64,000 bases of DNA from contig CANJGB010000004.1 of NCBI GenBank assembly GCA_947473805.1, positions 1 to 64,000 on the forward strand, written 5' to 3'. A program made the position numbers and the translations under genes. The notes beneath the pieces are model-generated. The model did not search any database. It saw nothing but the letters and a program-made list of their open reading frames with translations, and was not told the DNA's origin. This stretch comes from Alphaproteobacteria bacterium. GTDB taxonomy: Bacteria; Pseudomonadota; Alphaproteobacteria; Ferrovibrionales; Ferrovibrionaceae. Below, piece after piece: positions 36,030-43,875 of this stretch. Position 1 is the first letter of the stretch; every line of letters starts with the position of its first letter.

Positions 36030-36043
36030 CAGACCGGGCTCAA
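36015..36043. terminator. Rho-independent terminator, probably bidirectional
   Basis: Perfect 13-bp stem TTGAGCCCGGTCT with a 3-base loop that includes part of the TGA stop of the YbhP-like gene. On the minus strand it is followed by TTCGTTTTG; on the plus strand by a weaker T-containing stretch. It separates two convergent genes. Confidence 0.8.
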
Positions 36044-36074
36044 CCGAACGGGTATCTTTAAGCGGTAATGACGG

Positions 36075-36740
36075 TCAGGCGATCGACATCGAAATCGCTT
36101 CGCGACCCTTCTGCGTATCGACCACCTTCATGGCGACCCGCTGGCCCTCGGCGATGTCGGTCAGGCCGGCCTTCTGCAGCACCGAAACGTGCAGGAAGAC
36201 GTCCTTGCCACCATCCTCGGCCTGGACGAAGCCAAAGCCCTTGGTGCCGTTGAACCACTTGACGGTGCCATTGAGGTCGACTGCCGTCGACGGATCGGGC
36301 GCACCGCGGCGCTGACCGCCGCCCGCGCCGCCGCCAAACCCACCGCCGCCGCCGCCGAAACCACCGGGACGCGGCGCGGAACGCCGCGGCTCTTCCGTTG
36401 CGGTGCTCTCGTCGACTTCGGTAACGGCCGTGATCTGCCGGCCCTTCATGCCCTGGCCGACATTGACCTTCATCTTGGTGCCCGGCGCGACCGAGTCCTT
36501 GCCGGCGGATTGCAGCACCGCGACATGCAGGAACGCATCGCCCGAACCGTCCGCCAGCTCAGCAAAGCCGAAGCCTTTTTCGGGGTTGAACCACTTGACG
36601 GTCGCATCGACCGTCGGGCCCTCAACCCGGGGGGCATCGCGCCTGGCCGGTGGGCCGGCATTCGGGTTGTAGCGCGGCGAAAACATGTCGTCGTCGAAGC
36701 CGCGCCGCCGCGGCGGCCGGAACTCCCGTCCCTTACTCAT
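36075..36740 (-). CDS. Double-domain cold-shock protein
   Basis: A 221-residue RNA-binding protein with two cold-shock domains: VKWFNPEKGFGF..AFLHVAVL at about residues 47-110 and VKWFNGTKGFGF..VFLHVSVL at about 155-220. RNP1 and RNP2 motifs are intact in both. They are joined by an acidic stretch and a Gly/Arg-rich linker (residues 120-145) likely to be flexible. Tandem CSD proteins of this size are common in Alphaproteobacteria, while most bacteria have single 70-residue Csps. AAGGAA precedes the ATG. The 251 bases upstream have no gene and probably hold a long 5' leader, typical for cold-shock mRNAs. Confidence 0.93.
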   Translation of the reverse strand: MSKGREFRPPRRRGFDDDMFSPRYNPNAGPPARRDAPRVEGPTVDATVKWFNPEKGFGFAELADGSGDAFLHVAVLQSAGKDSVAPGTKMKVNVGQGMKGRQITAVTEVDESTATEEPRRSAPRPGGFGGGGGGFGGGAGGGQRRGAPDPSTAVDLNGTVKWFNGTKGFGFVQAEDGGKDVFLHVSVLQKAGLTDIAEGQRVAMKVVDTQKGREAISMSIA

Positions 36741-36991
36741 CGTCCAGTTTCCTTGTTGATTTCAAGCGCAGGGGGCCTGTCGGCCCGGAGGGCAGCGCGC
36801 ATTGGTTTCCTGCAGGTATTCACTCGATCCGCCGCCATCCGTTGCCGCCACCCAAATTGGATGCCGGTTCGTTCCCCAATCAAAAGCCATTGGCCCGCCA
36901 TGGGAAACAATATTGGTACACCATCTCCCCGCCCTCGGGAAGCACCCGCTTGGCGGGCGGCCCCAAACAGGGCCAGGGGGAGGAGGCACGA

Positions 36992-37282
36992 CTAGCCCTG
37001 TTTGGCGATCGGGCCGTCCGCGTAAAGGATTTTGTCCATATGCCTTGTAAAATTGTCATCGTTCCGGCGCAGCCACTCCAGGGCCATGCAGGCATGCTCG
37101 ATTTCCTCGCGCATGTTGTGCAGCAGAATGTCTTTCAGGGCCTCGTCCTCGCAATCGTCCGCCCGCTGGCGGTACCAGTCCACGGCCTCCAGTTCCTCGA
37201 CCAGCGAGGTAATGGCGTGGTGCAGGGCCAAGGTCCTGTGGGACAGGCGCTCTCGGGGGGCGTGCAGGTTTTCTGAACTCAT
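36992..37282 (-). CDS. Encapsulated-ferritin (EncFtn) homologue without targeting tail
   Basis: A 96-residue ferritin-like protein. EELEAVDWY and REEIEHACMALEWLRRND match the EncFtn family, whose two-helix monomers form annular decamers that oxidise iron inside encapsulin shells. The ferroxidase ligands align with R. rubrum EncFtn at a constant offset of two: E30, E60 and H63, with W36 and Y37 also kept. The protein ends at YADGPIAKQG, where R. rubrum EncFtn continues into an encapsulin-targeting peptide. No encapsulin gene is next to it. The ATG at 37282 is preferred to the GTG at 37300 because it gives the family N-terminus; the GTG follows directly on the stop of the lipoprotein gene. The two genes are likely one transcript. 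Confidence 0.82.
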   Translation of the reverse strand: MSSENLHAPRERLSHRTLALHHAITSLVEELEAVDWYRQRADDCEDEALKDILLHNMREEIEHACMALEWLRRNDDNFTRHMDKILYADGPIAKQG

Positions 37283-37300
37283 CTGGGACTGTCCGCTCAC

Positions 37301-37708
37301 TTACAACTTGTTGCCGGGAAGGAACGTCAGGACGGCCCGGGCGTCGCTGGTCGCCAGCTGGATCGCATTGCCCATGCGATAGGCAGTGACGCAGGTCGGC
37401 TGGGCGTCGAAATCGACCTGCCATTGCATGCAAAGCTGGCCATCGGGTGTGATCCGCCAGGTGCCGGTATCACGCAGCGTCGCGCTCTTGCCGAACAGGC
37501 GGCCATCGGGGGAAACGTACATCGACCACATCGACATGGTTCCGGTGCGGGTGCCGGTGCCGGTGCTGCCGACGACCATGTTCTGTAGTTCGGGGGCGGA
37601 GAGGCGCATGCCGACCGGATCGGTGGGCTGCGGGCCCAGCGGCGCCGGCGGACCAGCAGCACAGGCGGCCAGCGCCAGACCGGTGAGCAGTGCCAGAAGC
37701 TTGTTCAT
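37301..37708 (-). CDS. Small lipoprotein, unknown function
   Basis: A 135-residue exported protein. A signal peptide with lipobox LALAAC (Cys about 15) is followed by a Pro/Gly-rich linker and a compact beta-rich domain (MSMWSMYVSPDGRLFGKS, TGTWRITPDGQLCMQW), similar in pattern to small DUF-type lipoproteins with WRI..DGQLC motifs. Start 37708 has GAGAGG upstream. It ends immediately before the ferritin-like gene, so the two could share a transcript; nothing in the sequence connects it with iron. Confidence 0.65.
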   Translation of the reverse strand: MNKLLALLTGLALAACAAGPPAPLGPQPTDPVGMRLSAPELQNMVVGSTGTGTRTGTMSMWSMYVSPDGRLFGKSATLRDTGTWRITPDGQLCMQWQVDFDAQPTCVTAYRMGNAIQLATSDARAVLTFLPGNKL

Positions 37709-37798
37709 GATTCGCCTCTCGTGCGTATGACCCGAATTGTCGATACAACGCACGATTACCGGGCTGGTTCCGCCGCCTGCCGGCGGCGGCCATGGGCC

Positions 37799-38884
37799 TC
37801 AGCCGGCGACGAGGCCCTCGAACCGCCAGTTCAGCGTGGCGCCGGCATGGAACGGCACCAGCGCACTGCGGCCCACCTTCACCTCCGCCGCGACCGGGGT
37901 CGCCGCACGCACCAGGGCGATGCGCTTCTCGTTGACCGGCAGGCCATAGAACTTCGGCCCGTTCAACGAGGCGAACGCTTCGAGGCGATCAAGGCGGCCT
38001 TCCTCGTCGAATGTCTTCGCATAGCTTTCCAGCGCCATCGGCGCGCAGAACACGCCGGCGCAGCCGCAGGCGGCTTCCTTCGCCTCGCGCTTGTGCGGCG
38101 CGCTGTCCGTGCCCAGGAAGAACGCGGCGTCGCCCGAGGTCGCCGCTTCACGCAGCGCCAGGCGGTGTGGCTCGCGTTTGGCGACGGGCAGGCAGTAGAG
38201 ATGCGGCCGGATGCCGCCGGCAAACATGGCGTTGCGGTTGTGCTCCAGGTGATGGGGCGTGATGGTCGCGGCCATGGTCGGCCCCGCGGTGCGCACGAAC
38301 GCCACGGCATCGCGCGTGGTGATGTGCTCGAACACGATCTTCAGGCCGGGAAAGCGCTTCGCCATCGGCGCCAGCGTGCGCTCGATAAACACGGCCTCGC
38401 GGTCGTAGATATCGACGTCGGGCGATGTTGCTTCGCCATGCACCAGCAGCGGCAGGCCGATCTCCTCAATGGTGGCGAAAACCGGCGCCAGTTTTTCCAT
38501 GTCGGTCACGCCGTGCGCGGAATTCGTCGTCGCATGAGCCGGATAAAGTTTTACCGCGGTGTAGATGCCGCGCTTGCGGCCGTCACGCAGGTCCGCCGGG
38601 TCGGTATGGTCGGTCAGGTAGCAGGTCATCAGCGGCGTGAAGCCACTGTCCTTGCCGGCCGCGCGGACGATGCGCTGGCGATATGCCGCCGCCATCCCCG
38701 CCGTGGTGACCGGCGGGGTCAGGTTCGGCATGATGATGGCGCGGCCGAACTGGCGCGCGGTATAGGCGACGACCGCCTTCAGCATCGGGCCGTCGCGCAG
38801 GTGCACGTGCCAGTCGTCGGGCTGCCGGATGATCAGGCGGTCGATCGCGCGCGACGGCGCGGGGATGGGGGAGAGGGCGGTCAT
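37799..38884 (-). CDS. pyrC: Dihydroorotase
   Basis: A 361-residue class II dihydroorotase (carbamoyl aspartate to dihydroorotate, pyrimidine synthesis). Metal ligands and catalytic residues are in DDWHVHLRDG, the carboxylated lysine region YTAVKLYPAHATTNS, LLVHGEA, FEHITT and GTDSAPH. Length and motifs fit E. coli-type PyrC (about 348 residues) rather than the longer class I enzymes. It is divergent from acuI with 62 bases between, and no other pyr genes are nearby. Confidence 0.95.
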   Translation of the reverse strand: MTALSPIPAPSRAIDRLIIRQPDDWHVHLRDGPMLKAVVAYTARQFGRAIIMPNLTPPVTTAGMAAAYRQRIVRAAGKDSGFTPLMTCYLTDHTDPADLRDGRKRGIYTAVKLYPAHATTNSAHGVTDMEKLAPVFATIEEIGLPLLVHGEATSPDVDIYDREAVFIERTLAPMAKRFPGLKIVFEHITTRDAVAFVRTAGPTMAATITPHHLEHNRNAMFAGGIRPHLYCLPVAKREPHRLALREAATSGDAAFFLGTDSAPHKREAKEAACGCAGVFCAPMALESYAKTFDEEGRLDRLEAFASLNGPKFYGLPVNEKRIALVRAATPVAAEVKVGRSALVPFHAGATLNWRFEGLVAG

Positions 38885-38946
38885 GGCGCGAGTTTACCCT
38901 ATCGCCGTCGGTCTGCTAACGTCCCTTGCTCACGGGAGGAAAATCA

Positions 38947-39939
38947 ATGTCCGGCAGTTTCAACGCCATCGTCATCGAGGAAGTGGACGGCAAGAGCCGC
39001 GCGGCCGTGAAGCCGCTGACGGTCGATCAGCTCCCGGCGGGCGACGTGCTGGTCGACATCGCCTATTCGACCCTGAACTACAAGGACGGTCTGGCCCTGA
39101 CCGGCAAGGGCAAGATCGTCCGCAAGTTTCCCATGGTTGGCGGCATCGACCTGGCCGGCACGGTCGCGGAATCCAGCCACCCGGACTGGAAGCCCGGCGA
39201 CAAGGTCATCGTCAACGGCTGGGGCCTGTCTGAGCGCTTTTGGGGCGGCTACAGCCAGCGGATGCGGCTCAAGGCAGAATGGCTGGTACGCCTGCCCGCA
39301 GCCCTCAGCGAGAAGCAGGCCATGGCCATCGGCACGGCCGGGTACACCGCGATGCTGTGCGTGATGGCGCTTGAGCATCATGGCGTGAAGCCGGGCGACC
39401 GCGAGGTGGTGGTCACCGGTGCGGCTGGCGGCGTCGGCTCGGTCGCTGTCGCCGTGCTGGCGAAGCTGGGCTTCAAGGTCATTGCCGCCACCGGCCGGGC
39501 CGAGACCCACGACTATCTGAAGTCCCTCGGCGCCAGCGGCTTCGTCACCCGAGACGAGCTGGCACAGAAGGGCGCCCCCCTCGCCAGCGAACGCTGGGCC
39601 GGCGGCGTCGATAGCGTAGGCGGCCAGACGCTGGTGACGGTGTTGAGCCAGACCGCCTGGGGCGGCGCGATCGCCGCCTGCGGCCTGGCCGGCGGCGCCG
39701 ACCTGCCGGGCACCGTCCTGCCGTTCATCCTGCGCAGCGTTGCACTGCTGGGCGTCGACAGTGTCTCGGCGCCGCGCGCGCGGCGCGAGGCGGCGTGGGT
39801 CCGGCTGGCGCGCGATCTCGACCCGACGAAGATCGAGGCGATCACCACGGTCGAGCCGATGTCGAACATCATCGCCGTGGCGCCGGACATCCTGGCCGGC
39901 AAGGTGCGTGGCCGCGTCGTCGTGGACGTCAACCGCTAA
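38947..39939 (+). CDS. acuI: Acryloyl-CoA reductase (NADPH), AcuI/YhdH family
   Basis: A 330-residue zinc-independent medium-chain reductase. NYKDGLALTGKGKIVRKFPM is the AcuI/YhdH signature region, VVVTGAAGGVGSVAV is the Rossmann nucleotide motif and the ending GRVVVDV is typical. AcuI reduces toxic acryloyl-CoA to propionyl-CoA, for example in DMSP or 3-hydroxypropionate metabolism. GGGAGG lies eight bases before the ATG at 38947. It stands divergent from pyrC and 4 bases from the convergent cysQ end. Confidence 0.9.
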   Translation: MSGSFNAIVIEEVDGKSRAAVKPLTVDQLPAGDVLVDIAYSTLNYKDGLALTGKGKIVRKFPMVGGIDLAGTVAESSHPDWKPGDKVIVNGWGLSERFWGGYSQRMRLKAEWLVRLPAALSEKQAMAIGTAGYTAMLCVMALEHHGVKPGDREVVVTGAAGGVGSVAVAVLAKLGFKVIAATGRAETHDYLKSLGASGFVTRDELAQKGAPLASERWAGGVDSVGGQTLVTVLSQTAWGGAIAACGLAGGADLPGTVLPFILRSVALLGVDSVSAPRARREAAWVRLARDLDPTKIEAITTVEPMSNIIAVAPDILAGKVRGRVVVDVNR

Positions 39940-39943
39940 GGGG

Positions 39944-40699
39944 TCAGCGGCGCCCGCGCACGATGAAGCCGGGGTTGCGGAAACCCGGCTTGCCGTAGGT
40001 GAGGGGTCCGCCGTCCCAGGCGGTCACCGATCCGCCCGCCGCCACGACCAGCGCATGGCCGGCGGCGGTGTCCCACTCGCAGGTCGGTCCGAAGCGCGGA
40101 TAGATATCCGCCGCGCCTTCGGCGACCCGGCAGAATTTGAGCGCGCTGCCGACGGACAGCACGTCCTGCACTTGGTTTTCCGCCAGGATCCGATCGGTTT
40201 CCGCGTCACGATTGTGCCGGCTGGCGACCGCGACCATGCCGCTGGACGGGGGCATGCGCGCCGTGATGGCGCATCCCGTGCCCCGGCGCCAGCCCCGCGC
40301 CTGGTCGGGCAGCCAGCCCAGATAGGTTTCCGCCGTAACCGGAATGTGGATGCAGCCCAGCAGCGGCACGCCGTTTTCGATCAGGGCGATGTTGACGGTG
40401 AACTCGCCGTTGCGGACGACGAACTCGCGCGTGCCGTCCAGCGGATCGACCAGCCAGAAGCGTGCGGCCGGCGCCGGGGGCGCGCTGCCGACACGCTCTT
40501 CCGACACGATCTGCACATCGGGCGTCAGTTCAGCCAGGCCGGCGCAGATGATCCGGTCCGCCGCCAGGTCGGCCGCCGTGACAGGTGATCCATCCGCCTT
40601 CGCCACGGTATCGAATGGCTGGCCGTAGATTGCGAGAATGGCGTCACCGGCACGTTCCGCCAGCCGGCGCACGGGTTCGGCAAGGTCGGCGGGGGTCAT
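39944..40699 (-). CDS. cysQ: 3'(2'),5'-bisphosphate nucleotidase, CysQ-like
   Basis: A 251-residue Mg-dependent phosphatase of the inositol monophosphatase superfamily. The metal-binding motif is VDPLDGTREF, with a preceding EER (Glu in IVSEERVG) and the C-terminal CEWDTAAGHALVVAAGG. These and the length match CysQ, which recycles PAP from sulfate assimilation, better than SuhB-type inositol phosphatases. The ATG at 40699 overlaps by sequence with the divergent start region of mobA. A longer upstream frame with early ATG is unlikely because it runs into mobA. Confidence 0.88.
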   Translation of the reverse strand: MTPADLAEPVRRLAERAGDAILAIYGQPFDTVAKADGSPVTAADLAADRIICAGLAELTPDVQIVSEERVGSAPPAPAARFWLVDPLDGTREFVVRNGEFTVNIALIENGVPLLGCIHIPVTAETYLGWLPDQARGWRRGTGCAITARMPPSSGMVAVASRHNRDAETDRILAENQVQDVLSVGSALKFCRVAEGAADIYPRFGPTCEWDTAAGHALVVAAGGSVTAWDGGPLTYGKPGFRNPGFIVRGRR

Positions 40700-40742
40700 G
40701 ACACAGGCTTGTCCGGTACGAAGAGGAATCGCATCATGGGGC

Positions 40743-41390
40743 ATGGTAAGTGCCGCGGCAATCCAGCCTGTACGCCGGCCGGTCGGGATCATTCTGGCCG
40801 GCGGTGCGGGCCGGCGCCTCGGTGCGGCGGACAAGGCGCTCTGCTCCCTGGGCGGCGAGGCGCTGTTGAACCATGCGATCCGTGTGCTCTCCCCCCAGGT
40901 CGATGCATTGGCGATCAGCGCGAATGGCGATCCTGCCCGCTTCGATGCTTGCGGGCTGCCCGTCATCATCGACGACCTTCCTGGCCGGTTGGGCCCGTTG
41001 GCGGGACTGTTGGCCGGTTTGGACTGGGCTGCGCGTGAACGGCCCTCGGCAGGGTGGATCATCACCGTTCCGGCTGACGCGCCGTTCCTGCCGGTCGACC
41101 TCGTGGCGCGCCTCGCCGTCGCGGCTGGCACGCGGGGGGCGGTCGCGGCGTCCCGTGGTCGTTTGCATCCCGTTGTCGGCCTGTGGCCCCTTGGCACGGC
41201 TGCCGATCTGCGCCGGGCGCTGGTCGATGACGGCCTCCGGCGGGCCGACGCCTGGGTGGCCCGTCAGGGGGCGGCAACGGTAGAGTGGCAGGCCGATCCG
41301 GTCGATCCGTTCTTCAATATCAATACCCCGGATGATTTGGCCGCCGCCGGGCGTTTGCTTGCAAGCCGCCGGTCCGGCCGGCCTGGTTAG
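40743..41390 (+). CDS. mobA: Molybdenum cofactor guanylyltransferase
   Basis: A 215-residue nucleotidyltransferase converting Mo-molybdopterin to the guanine dinucleotide form. The GTP-binding start ILAGGAGRRLGAADK, the PLAGLLAGLDWA helix, VPADAPFLPVDLV (metal-binding Asp) and the end FFNINTPDDLAAA are diagnostic for MobA. The ATG at 40743 gives a standard N-terminus, though GAGGAA is a bit far upstream; other in-frame starts are less likely. It is followed 11 bases later by chpT. The related CofC (F420 pathway) is excluded by the MobA-type ending. Confidence 0.88.
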   Translation: MVSAAAIQPVRRPVGIILAGGAGRRLGAADKALCSLGGEALLNHAIRVLSPQVDALAISANGDPARFDACGLPVIIDDLPGRLGPLAGLLAGLDWAARERPSAGWIITVPADAPFLPVDLVARLAVAAGTRGAVAASRGRLHPVVGLWPLGTAADLRRALVDDGLRRADAWVARQGAATVEWQADPVDPFFNINTPDDLAAAGRLLASRRSGRPG

Positions 41391-41401
41391 GATTTGTCGC
41401 C

Positions 41402-41956
41402 ATGACGTCGCTCGCCTTGCTCAACCTCATCACGTCCCGCATCTGCCACGACCTCGCCTCTCCGGTCGGGGCTGCGGCCAATGGCGCCGAACTGCTGGTG
41501 GATGAGAACGACGAGGAAATGCGCCGGCAGGCTGTCGATCTCATTGGCCAGAGCGCCGCCCAGGCGTCCCGCCGCATCAGCTATTTCCGCTTGGCGTTCG
41601 GCGCCGCCGGTGGCGACGAACCGCAGGCGCTGGCCCGGCTGCGCACCGCGGCCGACGACTATTTCGCCGGGGGCCGGTTGAAGCTCGACTGGGCCGGCAC
41701 CGATGCCACTCTGCCGCGCGGCGGCACGCTCAGGATCGCTGCCACGGCCGGTGACTTCCGGGTCGTGGCGGCGGGCACGGGCGCCCGTCCGCAGGCCGGT
41801 GTTCCGGCGGCGCTGGGCGGCGGCACCGCGGACGACAGTCTCGATGCCCAGACGGCAGTCGCCGGTTTCGCCGCCCATGCTGCCGAACAGGCCGGCGGAC
41901 GGCTGGCCCTGGCGGAGGGTGACGGCAACGTCACCCTGTCATTCACCCGAAATTAA
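41402..41956 (+). CDS. chpT: Histidine phosphotransferase, ChpT-like
   Basis: A 184-residue protein starting MTSLALLNLITSRICHDLAS. The phospho-accepting histidine in RICHDLASPVGA and the following helix with RLAFGAAGG match ChpT, which relays phosphate from CckA to CtrA and CpdR in Alphaproteobacteria. The C-terminal half is the degenerate ATPase-like domain. It is somewhat shorter than Caulobacter ChpT. ctrA lies 2 kb away in this locus, supporting the assignment. CckA is not in the window. Confidence 0.85.
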   Translation: MTSLALLNLITSRICHDLASPVGAAANGAELLVDENDEEMRRQAVDLIGQSAAQASRRISYFRLAFGAAGGDEPQALARLRTAADDYFAGGRLKLDWAGTDATLPRGGTLRIAATAGDFRVVAAGTGARPQAGVPAALGGGTADDSLDAQTAVAGFAAHAAEQAGGRLALAEGDGNVTLSFTRN

Positions 41957-42062
41957 CCCCGCCCCACTCATCCTCGAAAGGTGTTTCCTCGGCATGGTGT
42001 GCGCCACGCTGGCCTCGGCATGTGCTTGGGGCGCGGCCGATACGCGCGGAAAGGATGATTCG

Positions 42063-42446
42063 ATGGGAGACGTGGTGCCCATGCGTTCCTGCCTGATCGT
42101 CGATGATTCCAGGGTCATCCGCACGGTCGCGAAACGCATTCTGGAGCAGCTTGGCTTCGCCACCGACGAGGCCGCCAACGGCCAGGATGCACTCGACGCC
42201 TGCGCGCGCCACATGCCCAGCGCCGTCCTGCTCGACTGGAACATGCCGGTGATGAACGGCATCGACTTTCTGCGCACTATCCGCCGCGAGCACCCGGGCA
42301 AGGGCCCGGTGGTCGTCTTCTGCACCACCGAGAACGATATCGGGCATATCCGCGAGGCACTGGCGGCGGGGGCGGACGAATACATAATGAAGCCCTTCGA
42401 CCGCGACATCCTCGAGGCGAAGTTCACCCAGGTCGGCTTGCTCTAG
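42063..42446 (+). CDS. CheY-like response regulator, single receiver domain
   Basis: A 127-residue receiver domain without an output domain. The acidic pocket is in CLIVDDSRVIR, the phospho-acceptor Asp in VLLDWNMPVMNG, the switch Thr in VVFCTTEND and the conserved Lys in YIMKPFDRDIL. It lies between chpT and cheR, 15 bases before the latter, so a chemotaxis or flagellar control role is likely. AAAGGA precedes the ATG at 42063; an ATG at 41994 is possible but lacks good spacing. Confidence 0.85.
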   Translation: MGDVVPMRSCLIVDDSRVIRTVAKRILEQLGFATDEAANGQDALDACARHMPSAVLLDWNMPVMNGIDFLRTIRREHPGKGPVVVFCTTENDIGHIREALAAGADEYIMKPFDRDILEAKFTQVGLL

Positions 42447-42460
42447 GCGGACATGGGAAA

Positions 42461-43273
42461 ATGACACCGGCCGAATTCGACATGCTTGCAGCACAGGTCC
42501 GGCTACGGTCGGGCCTCGTGGTGGGGCATGACAAATTCTATCTGCTGGAAAGTCGCCTGGTGCCCATCGCGCGCCGCCGCGGCCTGGCCGGCCTCGACGA
42601 TCTCGTGGCCCTGGTTGCCAGGGGTAACGACGAGGCGCTGCTGCGCGAAATCACCGAGGCGATGACGACCAATGAGTCGTTCTTCTTCCGCGACGTGCGC
42701 CCGTTCGACGTTTTCCGCACCGAGACCCTGCCGCACCTGTTACAGGCGCGCGCGGCGACCCGCCGGCTGCGCATCTGGTCGGCCGCCTGTTCGTCCGGCC
42801 AGGAGCCGTACTCGCTGGCGATGATCCTGCATGAATTCGCCGCCCAGCTCGAAGGCTGGACGATCGAGCTTCTGGGCACCGATCTATCGAGCGAGATGCT
42901 CGACAAGGCGCGCGCCGGCCTCTACTCGCAGTTTGAGGTGCAGCGCGGCCTGCCCGTGCAGATGCTGATGACGCATTTCAGCCGCGTCGGCCAGCAATGG
43001 CAGCTCGCGCCTGCGCTCCGCTCCATGGTCTCGTTCGGCCGCGTTAATCTCATCGAAGACCTGTCGGCGCTCGGCGAGTTCGACGTGGTGTTCTGCCGCA
43101 ACGTGCTGATCTATTTCGACCTGCCGACCCGCGCCAAGGTCCTCGACAACATCGCGCGGCAAATCCCGCTCGACGGCGCCTTGTATCTGGGTGGTGCGGA
43201 GACCGTGCTGGGGGCGACCGATCGCTTCCGTCCGGTGCCCGGACAACGCGGCGTGTACGCCGTCGCCGCCTGA
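42461..43273 (+). CDS. cheR: Chemotaxis protein methyltransferase CheR
   Basis: A 270-residue SAM-dependent enzyme that methylates glutamates of chemoreceptors. The N-terminal helical domain is followed by TNESFFFRDVRPFD, the SAM motif IWSAACSSGQEPYSLAMIL, LLGTDLSSEMLDKARAG and FCRNVLIYFD, all characteristic of CheR. No CWR-type receptor tail or TPR extension is present. No other che genes (A, W, B) are in the window, so it may serve a dispersed chemosensory system. Promoter and start are shared with the CheY-like gene. Confidence 0.93.
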   Translation: MTPAEFDMLAAQVRLRSGLVVGHDKFYLLESRLVPIARRRGLAGLDDLVALVARGNDEALLREITEAMTTNESFFFRDVRPFDVFRTETLPHLLQARAATRRLRIWSAACSSGQEPYSLAMILHEFAAQLEGWTIELLGTDLSSEMLDKARAGLYSQFEVQRGLPVQMLMTHFSRVGQQWQLAPALRSMVSFGRVNLIEDLSALGEFDVVFCRNVLIYFDLPTRAKVLDNIARQIPLDGALYLGGAETVLGATDRFRPVPGQRGVYAVAA

Positions 43274-43285
43274 CGGCCCAGGTCC

Positions 43286-43663
43286 TTAGCGACCCAGTCT
43301 GGCCGCGATGGTCCGCTGCAAATCGGCCAGCGAAAACGGCTTTGCCAGCACCGGCACGTCCTGGAACAGGCCGTTGGCCGCATGCAGCGGCATGCCGGTC
43401 GAAAATACGAAGGGCTGCTTCAGGTCATAGAGGTGTTTGGCAAACGGGTAGATCGATTCACCCAGCAGGTTGACGTCGAGGATCGCGATGTCGAACGTCT
43501 CTTTCTCGGCGATCGCGAAGGCATCTTTTACCTTGGCCGCCGGTCCGACCGCGATGCAGTCCAGATCTTCCAGCATGTGTTTGAGCGTAAACGCCAGCAA
43601 ATGGTCGTCCTCGACGATAAGGACGCGCTTGCCTGCAACGGTGGACGGCGTGGCTTCGGTCAT
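43286..43663 (-). CDS. Response regulator receiver-domain protein
   Basis: A 125-residue stand-alone receiver. It has RVLIVEDDHLLAFTLKHML at the N-terminus, the phospho-acceptor Asp in IAILDVNLLGES, a switch Ser/Thr in FVFSTGMP and the conserved Lys in VLAKPFSLADL. The sequence pattern (AVGPAAKVKDAF) resembles the FixJ-independent, HWE-kinase-linked receivers of Alphaproteobacteria. GGGAG precedes the ATG at 43663; an earlier ATG at 43708 is less likely. It is convergent with cheR and isolated from the ctrA transcript by a terminator upstream. Confidence 0.82.
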   Translation of the reverse strand: MTEATPSTVAGKRVLIVEDDHLLAFTLKHMLEDLDCIAVGPAAKVKDAFAIAEKETFDIAILDVNLLGESIYPFAKHLYDLKQPFVFSTGMPLHAANGLFQDVPVLAKPFSLADLQRTIAARLGR

Positions 43664-43826
43664 TCCAAACTCCCGCATTGTTGAACTTGGCAAGCCAACG
43701 CCATCCAACGAAAACGGGTCCTGTTGCCGGGTCGTTGTTCCGATCCGTAACGCGCGTGTAGGCCAAATGTCTCACTTTGGCCACGGAAAAATCCCTGCTG
43801 CCCCCGCATTCCGGGTGCCTGCGGAC

Positions 43827-43858
43827 AAAAAAAGGGCGCGGAACTAGCCGCGCCCTTT
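43827..43858 (-). terminator. Rho-independent terminator after ctrA
   Basis: 11-bp stem AAAGGGCGCGG with a 6-base loop; on the minus strand it is followed by seven T residues. It starts 17 bases downstream of the ctrA stop and separates ctrA from the receiver gene. Confidence 0.88.
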
Positions 43859-43875
43859 CCGTATGCCGATCTGGG

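Noticed and set aside
36741-36991. Possible encapsulin shell gene next to the EncFtn homologue
   Set aside because: The gap is only 251 bases and its frames show no HK97-like sequence; the next gene is the cold-shock protein.
40743-41390. Guanylyltransferase as CofC (F420 pathway) partner of the FO synthase
   Set aside because: The LAGGAGRRLG..DK motif and the NINTPDDL ending identify MobA of molybdenum cofactor synthesis.
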